From Rhodeus uyekii (lineage: Eukaryota > Chordata > Actinopteri > Cypriniformes > Acheilognathidae), in contig JAWRVZ010000039.1 of NCBI GenBank assembly GCA_037043235.1, forward strand, positions 2,931,001-2,995,000: DNA of 64,000 nt, given 5' to 3'. Shown here one piece after another: positions 11,401-24,800 of the stretch (the first letter of the stretch is position 1; each line of letters starts with the position of its first letter). A model generated the notes under the pieces. The model saw only the letters and a list, made by a program, of their open reading frames with translations. It ran no database searches and was not told the origin of the DNA. The translations under genes and the position numbers were made by a program.

Positions 11401-14400
11401 GAAAAATTGCATTTTAAACTTTTTTAAACAAGATGGTTTAGCCCAAATTGCATAGTATAAGTGCATAGAGTATTGTACATCATTTGGGACACGCCTACTG
11501 ACACGCGTATTTTCAGTATATTCTAAAAAAAAAAAAGTTCAATAACACAAATGGGGTTAAGATCTCTCACTGAGAGAGAGATAGCATTTATCGATAAAGC
11601 CCCATACTCAGTCGTGTTAAGTAGGGACATACCAGCATTAGCTCACTTGTTACACGACGACAAGAGTGTAGCTGACATAAGAGTAATAACAAGAGCACAA
11701 TCAAGAATCCTTGTTGAAGCCCCTATAGAAAGCAAAACAAGAAGATAAAAAGGGCGGCAAAAGATTAAGGGTATGACAGTTAAGGATCTTTCCAAGCCAA
11801 TGAAGACATTGAAGACATTTTAGAGTAGGTACCACACAATACTGTAGAACTGCAAGGGCAGGATGTTTCTCTACACCTGTTGTTTGCAAAAGTTGGCAGT
11901 ACAAATATTAGAGTATTGTTTCTGACAAGAAATGATGTTTGATTAACAAAGTTCGGGAGGAGCACGTTCAAGGATGAAAGCAATCAACTCATCATCAGCA
12001 ATTATACCTCATCCTATCAGCATGAGAGGAAGCATGTATATATAGCCATGTTTGACTCACCGACAGCCCTCGTCAGTTTACGGCATCCCTCCACCACCCC
12101 GACTATCAAAGTCAGGAATACGCGGGGAGTGCTCCAGGTTCGGGCCAAATACCGAGCTCGGAGCCCTCTCCTCGGACAGCGCGCCAAATACGCATACCTT
12201 TACTGCCCCTGAATCATTGATAAGTGTGAACTCGTAAATGAGGGATTGTATCGGCACCGCGTAGTACTGAAGAAATGATCATCTCTCACATTTTTGATCT
12301 GTATTCAGACGTTTTGTTTTATTTTTGCAACAGGACATTTCTAAGCTATGTATTTCTATAATAGAAAATTATTTATAACATATCTTTCCTTCCAAGTTAT
12401 GTGGAATTAAAATTATTAAACATAAAAAAATTAACTTTGCAATCTTTGCAACCATAAACCGTTAATTAGTTTAATAAGTCTTTCACTTTATATAATTAGC
12501 ATCAAATAAACAATATAGTTCTTATTCACAGTGATTAAAATATTTTTAAACAAAAAGACTGAAAAACGATTACAAAATCATAAAATTGACTGCTATATAA
12601 TTAATAGATTCATAGGAATTAAAGAAAATAGATTTACCATCTATGTAAATTGACATTAAAGAAAAGAAGAAAACTGTAGTATGGGGCACTTTTTCTGAGC
12701 CTCCATTTCCATGGTGACTCTGATTGGTTGCTCTGTCGAGAATGTCTTGTGTTTTAACTTTGAACATATTCTGGCTTAGTATTGGCCCTTGAAAGGTATT
12801 TAAGCAAGAACAAGATTTGGAGCAGAAACAAAGAACAAAATTAAAGTGACTGAGGTGACAGCTTTCATTAAACAACATTAAAAAGCTTCAGTTCAAACAG
12901 TGCCATGGTTATAGATGGATGCACTACAAATGTTGTATTTTAATTTATTGTAACTGCGGCTTTTAGATGGTTAAGGGATTGATTTAAGGTCAAGGAAAAA
13001 AGCATGTGTATCGTAGCTGTGGTCCTAACCTTCTGTGGCTTTTAGATGGCTATGATAAATTGAAAACATTTGGAATTGAAAAAGTGGATGTATAGATGGA
13101 TTTATTAGGAGCATGATATGGCTGGAGGCATACAAGACCAACAATGATGAAAGTCTTATGTCTAAAAAGTCTTACTGCTAAATACTTCATGGATGCAGTA
13201 ATTGAAGCGTTGTCCCTCTAGACTAGAGTAAGGCTAAATTTAAGAACAGAAACTGTTTGTGTGACTAAGATGCACATTATTTTTATTTATTTTTACTTTT
13301 TCTGAGGATCGACCAGAAACAGACCATCCCCAAGCTTCCATTTTCGGTCCAAGCTTTGTAAACCAGTGTATTGAAAGATGGTGGCTCACTTTGCAAGGTA
13401 AATCTGTCCAATTTTGGATAGACTTCTATGACTGTAACACTTGTTCCTGTCTGTCTGGGTCATCTTTGTCACTTCCTGTCAGTCTTGTTATTGTTTCACT
13501 TCCTGTGTGTCATGTCATTCGTGCTCTTCCCGTCTGTAAGGTTATTGGTTCACTCCCTGTACCTGTCGTGTGATCACTTAATCGTTAGTCTACCCAGGTG
13601 TTTGTCATTCTTTTGTGCATAAATCACTCTTGCATTTTCCTTGAGTTTGTCGGTGGTTGAAGTTAGTGATGTATGTTGTTAGTGTGTGGATGTCCTGTCT
13701 GCCTGTCTCTTGAGTTTCATTTTAGTTTTGTTCTGTTCAGTTCTATGGACATGAGTGCTAATTTGTGTTTGTATTTTTAAAGTCTTTTGTTTGCTTTTAT
13801 TATTAAAGTGAGTTTGAGTTTTGAGATCCTGCCTCTTGCTTCCACATCGCACACGTCCGTCTCCTCGCATTGTGACAATGACAAGCAGAGAGAGGGCACA
13901 GACACTTTTTCCCCCGGAACAAGTTCATGATCTAGTTCTGTTTCCTTACCAAAATCCAGGTGAGTTTGTCTTGTTTTTCTCAACTACCTTGCTTGTCTTT
14001 ACATAAACGTCTTTAATTCAAAGCTATAGAGGAGATTGTAGTCATCAATATTCTGTGGAGGATTAATAATCCCTATGTTGATTTCGGGATACTGTACAGT
14101 TTTCAAAAGTATTCTTAATGTTATTTGAAAAAGGAATAATGTATGTGGTTTGAACCAACAATAATTTCAATTAATTTTGAAAATTAATTACAATAGATGA
14201 TTAATATGAGAAAAGCCGATACCAGAAGAGTTTATTTTTAAATATTATTTAATAAAAAATATTTTTTTTTATTTATTTAACTTTAGCACAGACCTGGTGT
14301 TTACAGTCCGTTACAGTTATTATAAATTGAAATAGATGAGATTAAAGATTTAATTACAGTACAAGTGACGGACTATACACTATGCACTTTAAAAGCCGAT

Positions 14401-14430
14401 TTTGTTATGCAGTGTTGGAGTCTGATAGCC
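11400..14430. other. Spacer between copies A and B
   Basis: This is a 3-kb spacer in the inverted arrangement. A 65-codon open frame at 11551-11748 and a GC-richer patch at 12050-12240 match nothing I recognise. The rest is AT-rich apart from a solo LTR at 13433-13877. No convincing host gene was seen. Confidence 0.4.
13433..13877 (+). repeat. Solo LTR in the A/B spacer
   Basis: A 445-base block starts TGTAACACTTG and ends GCATTGTGACA. It is flanked by the exact 5-base duplication 'atgac' (13428-13432 and 13878-13882). A 'tattaaag' signal near 13800 fits a polyadenylation region. No internal domain is present. Confidence 0.75.
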
Positions 14431-15294
14431 TCTCGACTTTGGCTAAACAAGGGAAGCTGAAGCAGTTGAGTGCATGAAGCATCCAACCTGCATCATTATG
14501 TGAATTGAGATGGACCTAGGGCTTCAAAGAACGATATCTAATCTGACACTGAAATATTCCCAAAGTATGCAAACAACTACAAATCAAAAACATAATGTCA
14601 ATAAGCTCAGCAAAGTGTTTTCAGGTTGTATGGGTTTAATAAAACAAAGGCTAATCAGGAAACTAATTTGCCCAAAAAAGGGAATAAACATGGAATAAAA
14701 ACATTTAGACATCATTCAAACATATTTATCCAAACTGCAGAACTGAAGCATTCGCTTTATTCACAGAGGGATGAATACTCAGTCTCTGACAAATCACCTG
14801 AGGGAAATATTGCTAACAAGAAATTAGCTTAATGTCAATTGATACTTTTGAATCATATAATAATAATGAAAAAATGGCACATAAAATCGTACTTGTTTGG
14901 TAGTAATCATACACTTTAATCGCAGCTGGCTTGAGATTCTTCACTGGAAGAATCTGTTTCAATTGTAACTGGCTATTGACTGGAATATTTTTGGGGACCT
15001 GCAGGATGATAAACATAAATCATAGAAATTTATTGTAGAGTTGAGATAAAATGTGAATGAATCACTGTAACTTATATGAACACATATGAATGTTGCTGTT
15101 CTCCAACCTCTTTCAAATACACAATGACATGATCGTCTTTAGAATCGACCCGTTCCACAAGTGATGCGCTTGAAGTGCTTTGAGATTCAAGCTGTGGAAA
15201 AAGTGATTAAAAAAAAGAAGTTATTTGTCACATGGCCTACAGGAGAGATTTTCTATAAAAAGAAGTGAGCTGGACAGTACAGACAGTACAGTAA

Positions 15295-16290
15295 AATGAT
15301 TATATGGCATCCCCAGCTGCAGAGGCCACATCAGCACTGGCTTCACCGGCTTCTAAGGGCAGGAGTCAAAGCATGCTGTTGTCTCCACAGATGCCTGCAC
15401 CACTGGCTTGGGCGCCACATACAATGTGTGTTTGTACGGGACACCATTTGCATTGCCGTTTCCATTGACATATCAATTGTCTCGAGTTGCTAGCACTCTC
15501 TGGCAATTGCTTCCAGAACTCCGGAACCTCCACATGTGGTCTCTGGACTCCTGCAGGAAGGGCTGGAACGAAGGCTGTCTCCTTAAACAAGTTAAATCCA
15601 CTGTGCCCTCTTCTTGTACCCTATTGGAACCTCTCTCATGCAGAAAGTGTCTTTTGAACAACTGCAGCCAGTAGAGGTTAAAATTCTGTCATTAAAGAAA
15701 GCGCTCCTGACTGCACTGGGTTCTGTCAAGGGGGGGGGGGGGGGGGGGATCTGCAGGCATTTTTCGGTCAACAAATCGTCCCTGGAATTCGGGCCAGCCT
15801 ACTCTCACATGATCATGTTTCTCATATGCATGCCCAAGTTTCCCACAATGATCTTCAGGGACCAGGTGGTGAACATGCAAGCATTGTCCCTTGTTGAGGA
15901 AGACGCAGCTCTTGCTCTGTTCTTTCCCATCTGCACTTTGCGCCAGCACCTAGACTAAACACAGAGTTTCAGAACTTCTTTGTTTGTTTCTCTGCATAAA
16001 GTCCTGTCCCATCACCCAACAGGTGGGGGGGATCAGGTAGCTGGTGAATAGTGGTGCTTTGATAGGGATCCCAATTCATCAGTTCAGTTCTGACGTAACG
16101 TGACTGACTGATAGAGAACGTTTGTTTCTATTGTAACCCTTGCAGTGCAAATCTTGCATGTTAATGTGCATTGGCTCGTTTTGGTGATTGGGGTCTTAGG
16201 CAAGATCCTAATGTGTCAGTTCAGTTCTGATGTAATGTCTCTTTTCAATGTCGCACTCCTTCAGGGAACAGGGTTCACAATAGTAACCAA
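15295..16290 (+). mobile_element. DIRS-like retroelement fragment inside copy B
   Basis: It replaces exon 31 of copy B. The conceptual + strand product at about 15640-15955 includes KFPTMIFRDQVVNMQALSLV and later a PICTLRQHLD motif, which resembles the tyrosine-recombinase region of fish DIRS-1-like retrotransposons (from memory). The frame is broken, for example around the G18 run at 15731-15749. The right end resembles the terminus seen in copy A intron 13. It is an old, inactive fragment. Confidence 0.5.
15731..15749. repeat. Poly-G run
   Basis: A homopolymer of about 18 G lies inside the DIRS-like fragment. It could form a G-quadruplex, or its length may be an assembly error. Confidence 0.7.
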
Positions 16291-17483
16291 GATTTTCTTA
16301 CTTCACAGTGAAATTTAATAATAGGTTCTGTCCAAAGGTTTTCCTGCAATCTCCCTCAATCTTAGCATCAATGCTCAATGTTTTAGCTTCAGTTGGAGTG
16401 GGAATGTTGTAGAACTGAGCCAACTGAGACAGACAAACAAACAAAAATATGTTAATAGACCACATTAAAGCAGAATAACCAGAAAATGCCAAGAGAGAAA
16501 CTGAGTGTGAGTAAATGAAGCTGAATGCATTACAGACCTGCACAGACACACAGGTTAAGCCCTTCACTTCAATGCTGTATTTGGCTGGAACGTTCTGCAG
16601 CTGTTTCTCCTGGTACAGTAACTTGTTGTCCTGATTGACATCAAAGTGTTGAGTGTCTCCTGCTGACTGTACAGTCACTGTGCTGGAGCCGTCAGAGCTG
16701 AACACTTTGGTGGCGTACAAAGACAGAGCCTGAAGAGCCACAACTGTGTCCTGGGAAATAAATGTGTTCAGTAATGTCTCTTTTACTCATTCACACCAGC
16801 ACATTCAGCAATAATGTGTTTGATTGAGTAGTTTGAGTAACCTGTGTGGAGGAGAATCCTCCATAGGCATTCTGCTGCTTCACAAGCCAGCTGACAATCC
16901 TGTTAGCATAGCCCAGATCAGCTGTAGTGACTGAATCTGCAGTGAGAACAGCTAGCAGCACATATGAGCTGATCTCCACTGCCAGAGAATCAGAGTCATC
17001 AGCAGATGCAGACTGAGACCAGTGGAGAAGAGACCCTTTAGGACAAAAGACACATGTTTAATTCAATGAGCATGATTCAAAAATAAAAAATAAACATTAT
17101 TAGTCATAAAAGACAACAGAAAATCATCAGAAACAAACGACTTACCGTCTGAAATAGCAACATCCTCCAGTTTCTTAAAGAGCTGCTGTCGAGTTTCTGT
17201 GTCTCTAGCCAGACTGAAAGTGTAGGCGAGCAGAGCAGTGGTGTAAGTGTTTTGGACATCCTCTATGATGGACCTCAAACATGACAAACCGTTACTGACC
17301 ACAGGATCCTGTGACAAAAACAGAGAAACCAATGCTGTGAGTGTCATTTTTCTATGAGTTTATACTGTTTTTCCTGTAGATGAACTTACTGTGACTGGAG
17401 TTTTCAGTTCAAGCAATGATGCAGTAATGTAGGCAGTCATGGTCACATTATCAGTCACTCCACCCTGGAATATGAAATATGAG

Positions 17484-17514
<31 letters not shown>
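17484..17514. repeat. (TA)n microsatellite in copy B intron 25
   Basis: This simple TA repeat lies in the intron just after exon 25. The same intron holds a (TAGA/TCTA)n tract in copies A, C and D. Confidence 0.85.
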
Positions 17515-17519
<5 letters not shown>

Positions 17520-17990
17520 AATAAAAGATTAATAAAGATAGAGACAGAGAAATAGAGAGATAGATAGAACTTGACCTTCATTCTGTTGTTGAACAATCTT
17601 CCCTGTTGGATAAAACAGCCGTCTGAATCCCGTCTGCTTATTAACCAATTCTTTGCACTCTGAATCATTTCCGGATCAATAAATATGTATTTTTGTGCTT
17701 TTCCAAATGACCTCAGCACAAAGGCAGTCAACCTGGTGGTGTGGAAAATCTAATTTAAATTTTAAATTGTTGTAATAAATTCCATCCATCATAAATCTCA
17801 AAACAAACTGAACATTTTAACTGAATAACACAAATGTGTTTTTGTACCATCTTCTTTGGTTTATTTTGGTAGATTACCTCGATATTATTTCTATTTAACA
17901 AAAGTAATAGTGAAAATATATTTACCATGTATTCCCATCACCGTCACCAAATGTGCTGTATGATCCATCAGAATGGATGTACCTGTAATG

Positions 17991-18535
17991 TGTCAGGGAC
18001 GTGGTGTTTGAATCCTGACACTTCGGTCTAGTTTGGTATTTGTGTCAGGATTTGGAAATTCATGCTCTGTGTATCTGTTTTCTGTTGTGAGTGCAGGAGA
18101 TGAGTATTTGTTCTTTCTTGTGTGTTGTCGTGTTGTGTCGTGTGTGGTTTCAAGTTCGCTCAGGCCGTGTGCGTTGTGTTCTGTGTAGTGCACATTTTGT
18201 GTTTACATTGGTCCTGTTTTGTGAACACACTGCTTATGGGTTTTCTCATTGGCTATATGTTCATGTCTGCTTTTGTTTGAGCACATAGCTTATCGCGTTT
18301 CCTTGTGCCATGTGCTCTCCCGTCTTTTGTTTTATCTCATTATTGGATAATTTGCCTTACCTCACTATTTATTCTCCTAGTGTTTGGTGTCCAGTGACAG
18401 ATCATCGTCTTATTATCCCTGTTGTCAAGTCTTGTTTTCCCCTTTGGGCTAGTTTTGTTTTGTTTTATTTTATTTTAAATAAACACCATTACTCCTGCAC
18501 CAAGTTCTCGCTCATTCCTTCACCCAAACCTGACA
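17991..18535 (+). repeat. LTR at the 3' edge of the copy C duplication unit
   Basis: The block starts TGTCAGGGACGTGG and ends CACCCAAACCTGACA, with late 'aaataaacacc' polyadenylation-like sequence. A diverged copy lies at the matching place beyond copy D (46778-47305). Both are preceded by 'acctgtaatg', and neither has a target duplication, so the LTR was present when the C/D unit duplicated and sits at or next to the breakpoint. Confidence 0.6.
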
Positions 18536-18802
18536 GCCATCGCATTTATCCCGCATTCAATTATTCAACCAACTCATCATAGCCATTTTTCTATTACTTT
18601 TTATTAGTCATATGCATGAGTTGATTAGTCATGTTCTCAAGAGACGTGGCCAAAAACTGACGAGGACTTGGGGGTTTGTTCTAATTTGGACTATTGGAAA
18701 TAATTTTGCACAGAATAAAGAATAACCATTATAATACTAAACATTAGCGTGTTCAAACATCTTTATCCAAGCTGAACTAAAAGGTGCCGCGCTTCAGCTG
18801 CT

Positions 18803-21800
18803 TCATTCACAGTGGAAGGTGTACTCGGCCTCTGACTGATCACCTGAAGGAAAAGGAAGAGATTTACATTTACACAACAATGGAAACCTGTATATGGATT
18901 AAATATGAATAAACAATGTGCATCACATGATCAAAACATTCAACACCGGCACATAAAATCTTACTTGTTTGGTAGTAATCGTACACTTTGACCACAGCTG
19001 GCTTGAGATTCTTCACTGGAAGAATCTGTTTCATCTGTATCTCGTAATTCAAGGGAATATTTTGAGGGATCTGCAGGAAGAAGCAAACTCATCAGTTATG
19101 GACATTGTGGATGAAGTATTTATGAATTGACCTAACAACATAAAATAAGATGAATGTTCCTATTTTCTCACCTCCTTGAAATAAACAATGACATGATCAT
19201 CTTTGGAATCGACCCGTTCCACAAATGGTAGGTACGTTCGGGAAGAAGTTCCAAGCTGTCGGGGAAAAGTACTGGTTAATTTCTAAATAGAGAACTCTAA
19301 AAATTGTAAATATTTTGTGAAGAATCACTGAAATGCACCATTGATGTATCAGCTGTGAATCCAGATAAGAGTTTAATATCCACAATGACCATGTTAGTCC
19401 TTTCTTGTAGACCAGCATATCTGGGAAAGACAAATGAAAATCTTAAATACCTCATAAATATTTACAAATAAGCGAGAACAAAAGCTAGTATAAATAACAA
19501 GACAAACCCAGAGTTTTTATTACTCAAATTACTCATAATGTGTCAGTAATAAAAATGTTGCTTCTCAAGTTAGTGTTTAGTGTTGCAGTTCTAACTACTG
19601 AGATATGGCATTTCACTTTATATTGCTTTTATAATCATGTTCTTTTGGCTTAAATACAAATTTTCTTACTTGACAGTGAAGTTCAAAATTATATTTTGAC
19701 CCGATGTCTTACAATCTCCCTCAATCTTAGCATCGATGCTCAATGTTTTAGCTTCAGTTGGAGTGGGAATGTTGTAGAACTGAGTCATCTGAGATAGATA
19801 ATAGAAACAAATACAAATTAATAAACCACGTCAAAGCTGAATAACCATAAAATGCTAAGAGAGAAAGTGAGTGAGTAAATGAAGCTGAACGCATTACAGA
19901 CCTGCACAGACACACATGTTGAGCCCTTCACTTCAATGCTGTATTTGGCTGGAACGTTCTGCAGCTGTTTCTCCTGGTACAGTAACTTGTTGTCCTGATT
20001 GACATCAAAGTGTTGAGTGTCTCCTGCTGACTGTACAGTCACTGTGCTGGAGCCGTCAGAGCTGAACACTTTGGTGGCGTACAAAGACAGAGCCTGAAGA
20101 GCCACAACTGTGTCCTGGGAAATAAATGTGTTCAGTAATGTCTCTTTTACTCATTCACACCAGCACATTCAGCAATAATGTGTTTGATTGAGTAGTTTGA
20201 GTAACCTGTGTGGAGGAGAATCCTCCATAGGCATTCTGCTGCTTCACAAGCCAGCTGACAATCCTGTTAGCATAGCCCAGATCAGCTGTAGTGACTGAAT
20301 CTGCAGTGAGAACAGCTAGCAGCACATATGAGCTGATCTCCACTGCCAGAGAATCAGAGTCATCAGCAGATGCAGACTGAGACCAGTGGAGAAGAGACCC
20401 TTTAGGACAAAAGACACATGTTTAATTCAATGAGCATGATTCAAAAATAAAAAATAAACATTATTAGTCATAAAAGACAACAGAAAGTCATCAGAAACAA
20501 ATGACTTACCGTCTGAAATAGCAACATCCTCCAGTTTCTTAAAGAGCTGCTGTCGAGTTTCTGTGTCTCTAGCCAGACTGAAAGTGTAGGCGAGCAGAGC
20601 AGTGGTGTAAGTGTTTTTGACATCCTCTAAGATGGACCTCAAACATGACAAACTGTTACTGACCACAGGATCCTGTGACAAAAACAGAGAAATCAATGCT
20701 GTGAGTGTCATTTTTCTATGAGTTTATACTGTTTTTCCTGTAGATGAACTTACTGTGACTGGAGTTTCTAGTTCAAGCAATGATGCAGTAATGTAGGCAG
20801 TCATGGTCACATTATCAGTCACTCCACCCTGAAATATATGACAAATAAAAGCTTAGATTCCAAGTTTTTTAGATTGACTACTAGACTATTTCTTGGCGGT
20901 TGCTATGTTGTTTTAGATAGATAGATAGAGAGAGAGAGAGATATACAGATATAGATAGAAGTTGAAAGACCTTCATTCTGTTGTTGAACAATCTTCCCTG
21001 TTGGATAAAACAGCCGTCTGAATCCCGTCTGCTTATTAACCAATTCTTTGCACTCTGAATCATTTCTGGATCAATAAATATGTATTTCTGTGCTTTTCCA
21101 AATGACCTCAGCACAAAGGCAGTCAACCTGGTGGTATAATTTTAAAAGAAATGTATCAGGTGTTGTAATAAATTCCATCCATCATAAATTTCAAAACAAA
21201 CTGAACATTTTAACTGAATAATATAAATGTGTTTTTGTACCATCTTCTTGTGTTTATTATGAAAGATTACCATGACATTATTTCTATTTAACAAATGTAA
21301 TAGTGAAAATATATTTACCATGTATTCCCATCACCGTAACCAAATGTGCTGTATGATCCATCAGAATGCTTGTAGTTCATTTGTCTCTGGTATCCTGTTT
21401 AGTGTGATAATGGTTAACACTTCAACAGTTTATTTGGGTTGATTCAATGTGTCTGATTATTCAACTTTACTCAATGACATTCAGATAAAATTTGGTATCA
21501 AAAAGTCTCAGTATTTTCTTATTCTCAGTATTTTCTTATTATCAGCATTTTCTTGACATGGTTTAAGTCTCTCACCGCTCTTCAGGAAGCCTGTGGCTCT
21601 CTCTCGGATGGCTGAGGTGAGCTGCTCCGTGTTCTCCAGATACTGCAGAATGTAAATATTGGGAGAAAGAACAGCCATGTTTTGCTCTCCACAGCCGTAC
21701 GGCATCCGTAATAATCCGTGAAGATTCCTCAGTGCCCGACCCAATATGTCTCCTATAAATCATATTCAAATAGAACTCACTACATTTTGTAAGTCCAAAC

Positions 21801-24800
21801 CCAATCTCCTATTTTCTGCTTGTCTATGTGAATGTTACCAATAACTGAAACAGAGGATCTGGCTGATCCCTCTATCACATCTTTAGGAAGAGTCAGAGTC
21901 ACTTCCTCTGAGAGACTGTCACCTGTGAACCAGAGAGACAGAAACACATCAAAGATCAGCATCGTCACGCTATACAATTACCATTCTAATACCATCTGTG
22001 AAGTTCAAATTTTTATGATTTAAGTTTGGAAAAGTGTAGAAAATTTCCACAATTTAAAAATTTGGTTCATCTGAACAACTAAACTACAGTTGTCATGAAA
22101 TCCCGAGAAATTTCATGAATTTCATTCAACTAAAATGTCAAAGAGATGTGAGAACATTTTAGTTACTGTATATTTTATCTCCCTCTATTGGTCCTCAAAT
22201 TTGGTGCGTCTTCAAAACACTTTCTTCTATGTATTGTGTACTGATGTGTACTAATTTTCATGAAGTTTGAGTTTTTAGAAGATGAAAAGCCAAATTAGTC
22301 TTAATATGCCAAACATATTCAAGCATCAAACTGATGAACATCAAAATACTTAAATAATTATTGAAAATAAATTAACAAAAGCAAACGGGTTCCAGCATTA
22401 TCAGTGCTTGTACACCAAAATATATACAAAACATTTGCAGACTAACCATTTGGACACAGTAACCAGCTGAGAGTTTCTGTCTTCTCAGTTCCTTCCGCCT
22501 GCAACAGAAAACAATCACATCAACATATCATACGGACATAAGCAGCATGAGGATCATGGAGGATCATCCACTGACCTGTACAAGCAGACTTCGTGTGACT
22601 GTGTCAATGCGTCCTCTCTCTGGGACGCTCACAATCTCATTGTCACACACAGTCTGGGACGCCTCTGCCTCTGCACTGACTGTAATATTCAAGACTCCTG
22701 CAACACAAGACATGAACATGAATATACAACAGACACAAACACTGAGAAACAATGATACAGACTGGAAAACTCACCGAGAACAGAAGGAGTGAGGATCCAT
22801 TTAAAGGTTTTTCTTCCATTGGCACACAGACAGGATGAATACTGATCATCAGAGGAAGCTTTGAGAGTGTAGTCTGAGGAAGGAGCTGGAGTCACTTTAA
22901 CCTGTCAATCAATCACACATGATTAGAGGCATGTTTGATATGATCTGAATAGTAAGTGAGTCTGAACTCTCACCATGATGCACTTGGACAGATAGTTGAA
23001 GACAGTGGCCTTCAGCTCAAAGATCTCTCCACGGATGATGGAGTAAGGCAGAGAGAGCTCCAGGAAGAAGGGCTGGAAAACTGTCAGTTGAGCAGGAGGA
23101 GCCAGACCCAGACCTTCAGACGACAGACAGAAGGCCTCCGTCTCCCAAGAGGTGATGGTGTCAGGAACCGTGACAGGAACCTGAGCTGATCCTGAGTCCC
23201 TGTGGACGAATTGCAACAATAGGCATATTTGATTCTGACTTGGTCATATTATCATTACATTCACAACACAAATTATAAAAAATAAATTCAGAATCTGCAA
23301 GCAAGCAATGTTTTTCTTTCTTTCCTGTAGATGTGAGGGAATATTAAGCATCAAAGATATATAAGATAAATATGTTGTTAAATGTACTGATTAAGCTTCA
23401 CAAACCCCACTTCAGCAAGTTCCCAGATCCAGGTTTCTGGAAAGACAGTCCGAATCGTCACTGCTGGATCATCAATGTTGTCACCAAAATTACCTCCAAG
23501 TGAATACATTACTATCTCATCTGTATCATACCCTGGGGAAAAAAAAGGTGATATTTTGTAGCTTTAAGTGATATGTAGGTGAACAGCAGTTCAAAATAAT
23601 CAATTCTATATAGAGTTAGAAGTGAACAGCAAATGAAAGACAGATCATAATTTTCATAAACATTATCATATGCATTTTCATTTCAGTTTATTTTTTTACT
23701 TTAGTTTTAGTTATTTAGAGCTGCCACAGTTAATGTGCTATTTTAATTTTACATTTTGTTACCAATAATAACCGATCAAAGGTTAAGTAATAACCCCAGA
23801 AAAATTTGGTTTTCTCTACGACATCAGTTTAATTGTGAAATTGTGTGATATTGAAATAGTGGCTGTTTCAGAAAAACGAGATTATAGGATCCAGACATGG
23901 CAAACATTTATACAAACAAACATAAAGTAAACACAAGCAAAACATAAATCCAGACACATTCAAGGAAGGCAAACATTATACACGCACACAAGTTTCACAA
24001 ATAGATTTTTTAATAATATACTTTTATACTTAAGGCTTAAGGATCACTTTTATACTTTTTTTAGTAATATACTTTATTACATATATTGCAGCTTGAATTG
24101 TAATAACAGTATAAGTACCAAAATCATGGCCTCGGTGATACATCAAGCCTTTGTATGACAGACACCGAGGAACTCGTACAACCAAATTTGTTGCCATCTT
24201 CAATCCCACTCTCTGTCAAACAGCAATGATGAACCACAATAAAAGTCATGAAAGTACAAATTAGTTTTGTCACTATAATCAAGAGGGCCTTTTTCATGCA
24301 TTTACTTGAACATGTGCAGAAATCTGCTAATCATTATTTACTGCAATGACACACATATAATCCTCCTGTTACCTTTAAGGATTCATAGGCATTGTCTGTT
24401 GGCACAGCTCGACGGGGTCTCACATGCAGACACTCTCTCCTATCTTCAACAGAATAAGGGTAATCTGACACCGATTTCACTGGCAGCAGGTTGAAGATCT
24501 GTTACAGGAACATGTTCACACTATTAGAATGATTTCTGAATAATTCATATATTTTCCAACAAAACTTTGAATCCATTAGCAGACTGATAGGATTAGAAGT
24601 TGTTGATATGTAATTGCAAAGTTACTTATAAGTCAGTAGAATGTCTGCTGGGGGACGAGCACAATAAAGTGCTAGCTGATATTAAGCTGACAGTCTATTG
24701 ATACTCTAATGAGGGTTAGTTGACACATACGTGCAATGTCATTTATGGTCAACACAATGTTCAAAAGGTACCATCAGAATTAAATGTGTTATCACTAGTC

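Larger units (their letters stand above)
14757..17975 (-). pseudogene. Truncated A2M copy B (exons 24-34, exon 31 missing)
   Basis: This is a minus-strand 3' remnant of an A2M gene. Exons: 34, 14757-14797; 33, 14893-14998; 32, 15108-15191; 30, 16302-16423; 29, 16538-16750; 28, 16842-17035; 27, 17146-17308; 26, 17390-17464; 25, 17576-17732; part of 24, 17926-17975. Each surviving exon is open with normal splice sites, but signal peptide, macroglobulin domains, bait and thioester are all absent. Exon 31, expected between 15200 and 16300, is replaced by a DIRS-like fragment. Losing its 82 bases (27 codons plus 1) would also shift the frame into exon 32. Homology stops inside exon 24 at 17975, next to an LTR. 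Exons 30 and 32-34 resemble copy A and exons 25-27 resemble C/D, so it is a recombinant. It cannot encode an inhibitor. Confidence 0.88.
18803..23532 (-). other. Copy C exon map, exons 34-17
   Basis: Exons: 34, 18803-18843; 33, 18965-19070; 32, 19172-19255; 31, 19339-19420; 30, 19670-19788; 29, 19902-20114; 28, 20206-20399; 27, 20510-20672; 26, 20754-20828; 25, 20971-21127; 24, 21319-21394; 23, 21576-21752; 22, 21839-21922; 21, 22447-22498; 20, 22576-22697; 19, 22775-22901; 18, 22974-23199; 17, 23406-23532. All are bounded by GT-AG and keep one reading frame. Confidence 0.88.

Noticed and set aside
11551..11748. 65-codon open frame in the A/B spacer as a host gene
   Set aside because: It matches no recognisable domain, has no splice partners, and sits in repeat-rich sequence; chance or an old transposon piece is more likely.
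22956..23189. 77-codon + strand frame opposite A2M exon 18 (also at 53169-53402 and on the minus strand at 6729-6962)
   Set aside because: It is an antisense shadow of a conserved exon, repeated in every copy for that reason.
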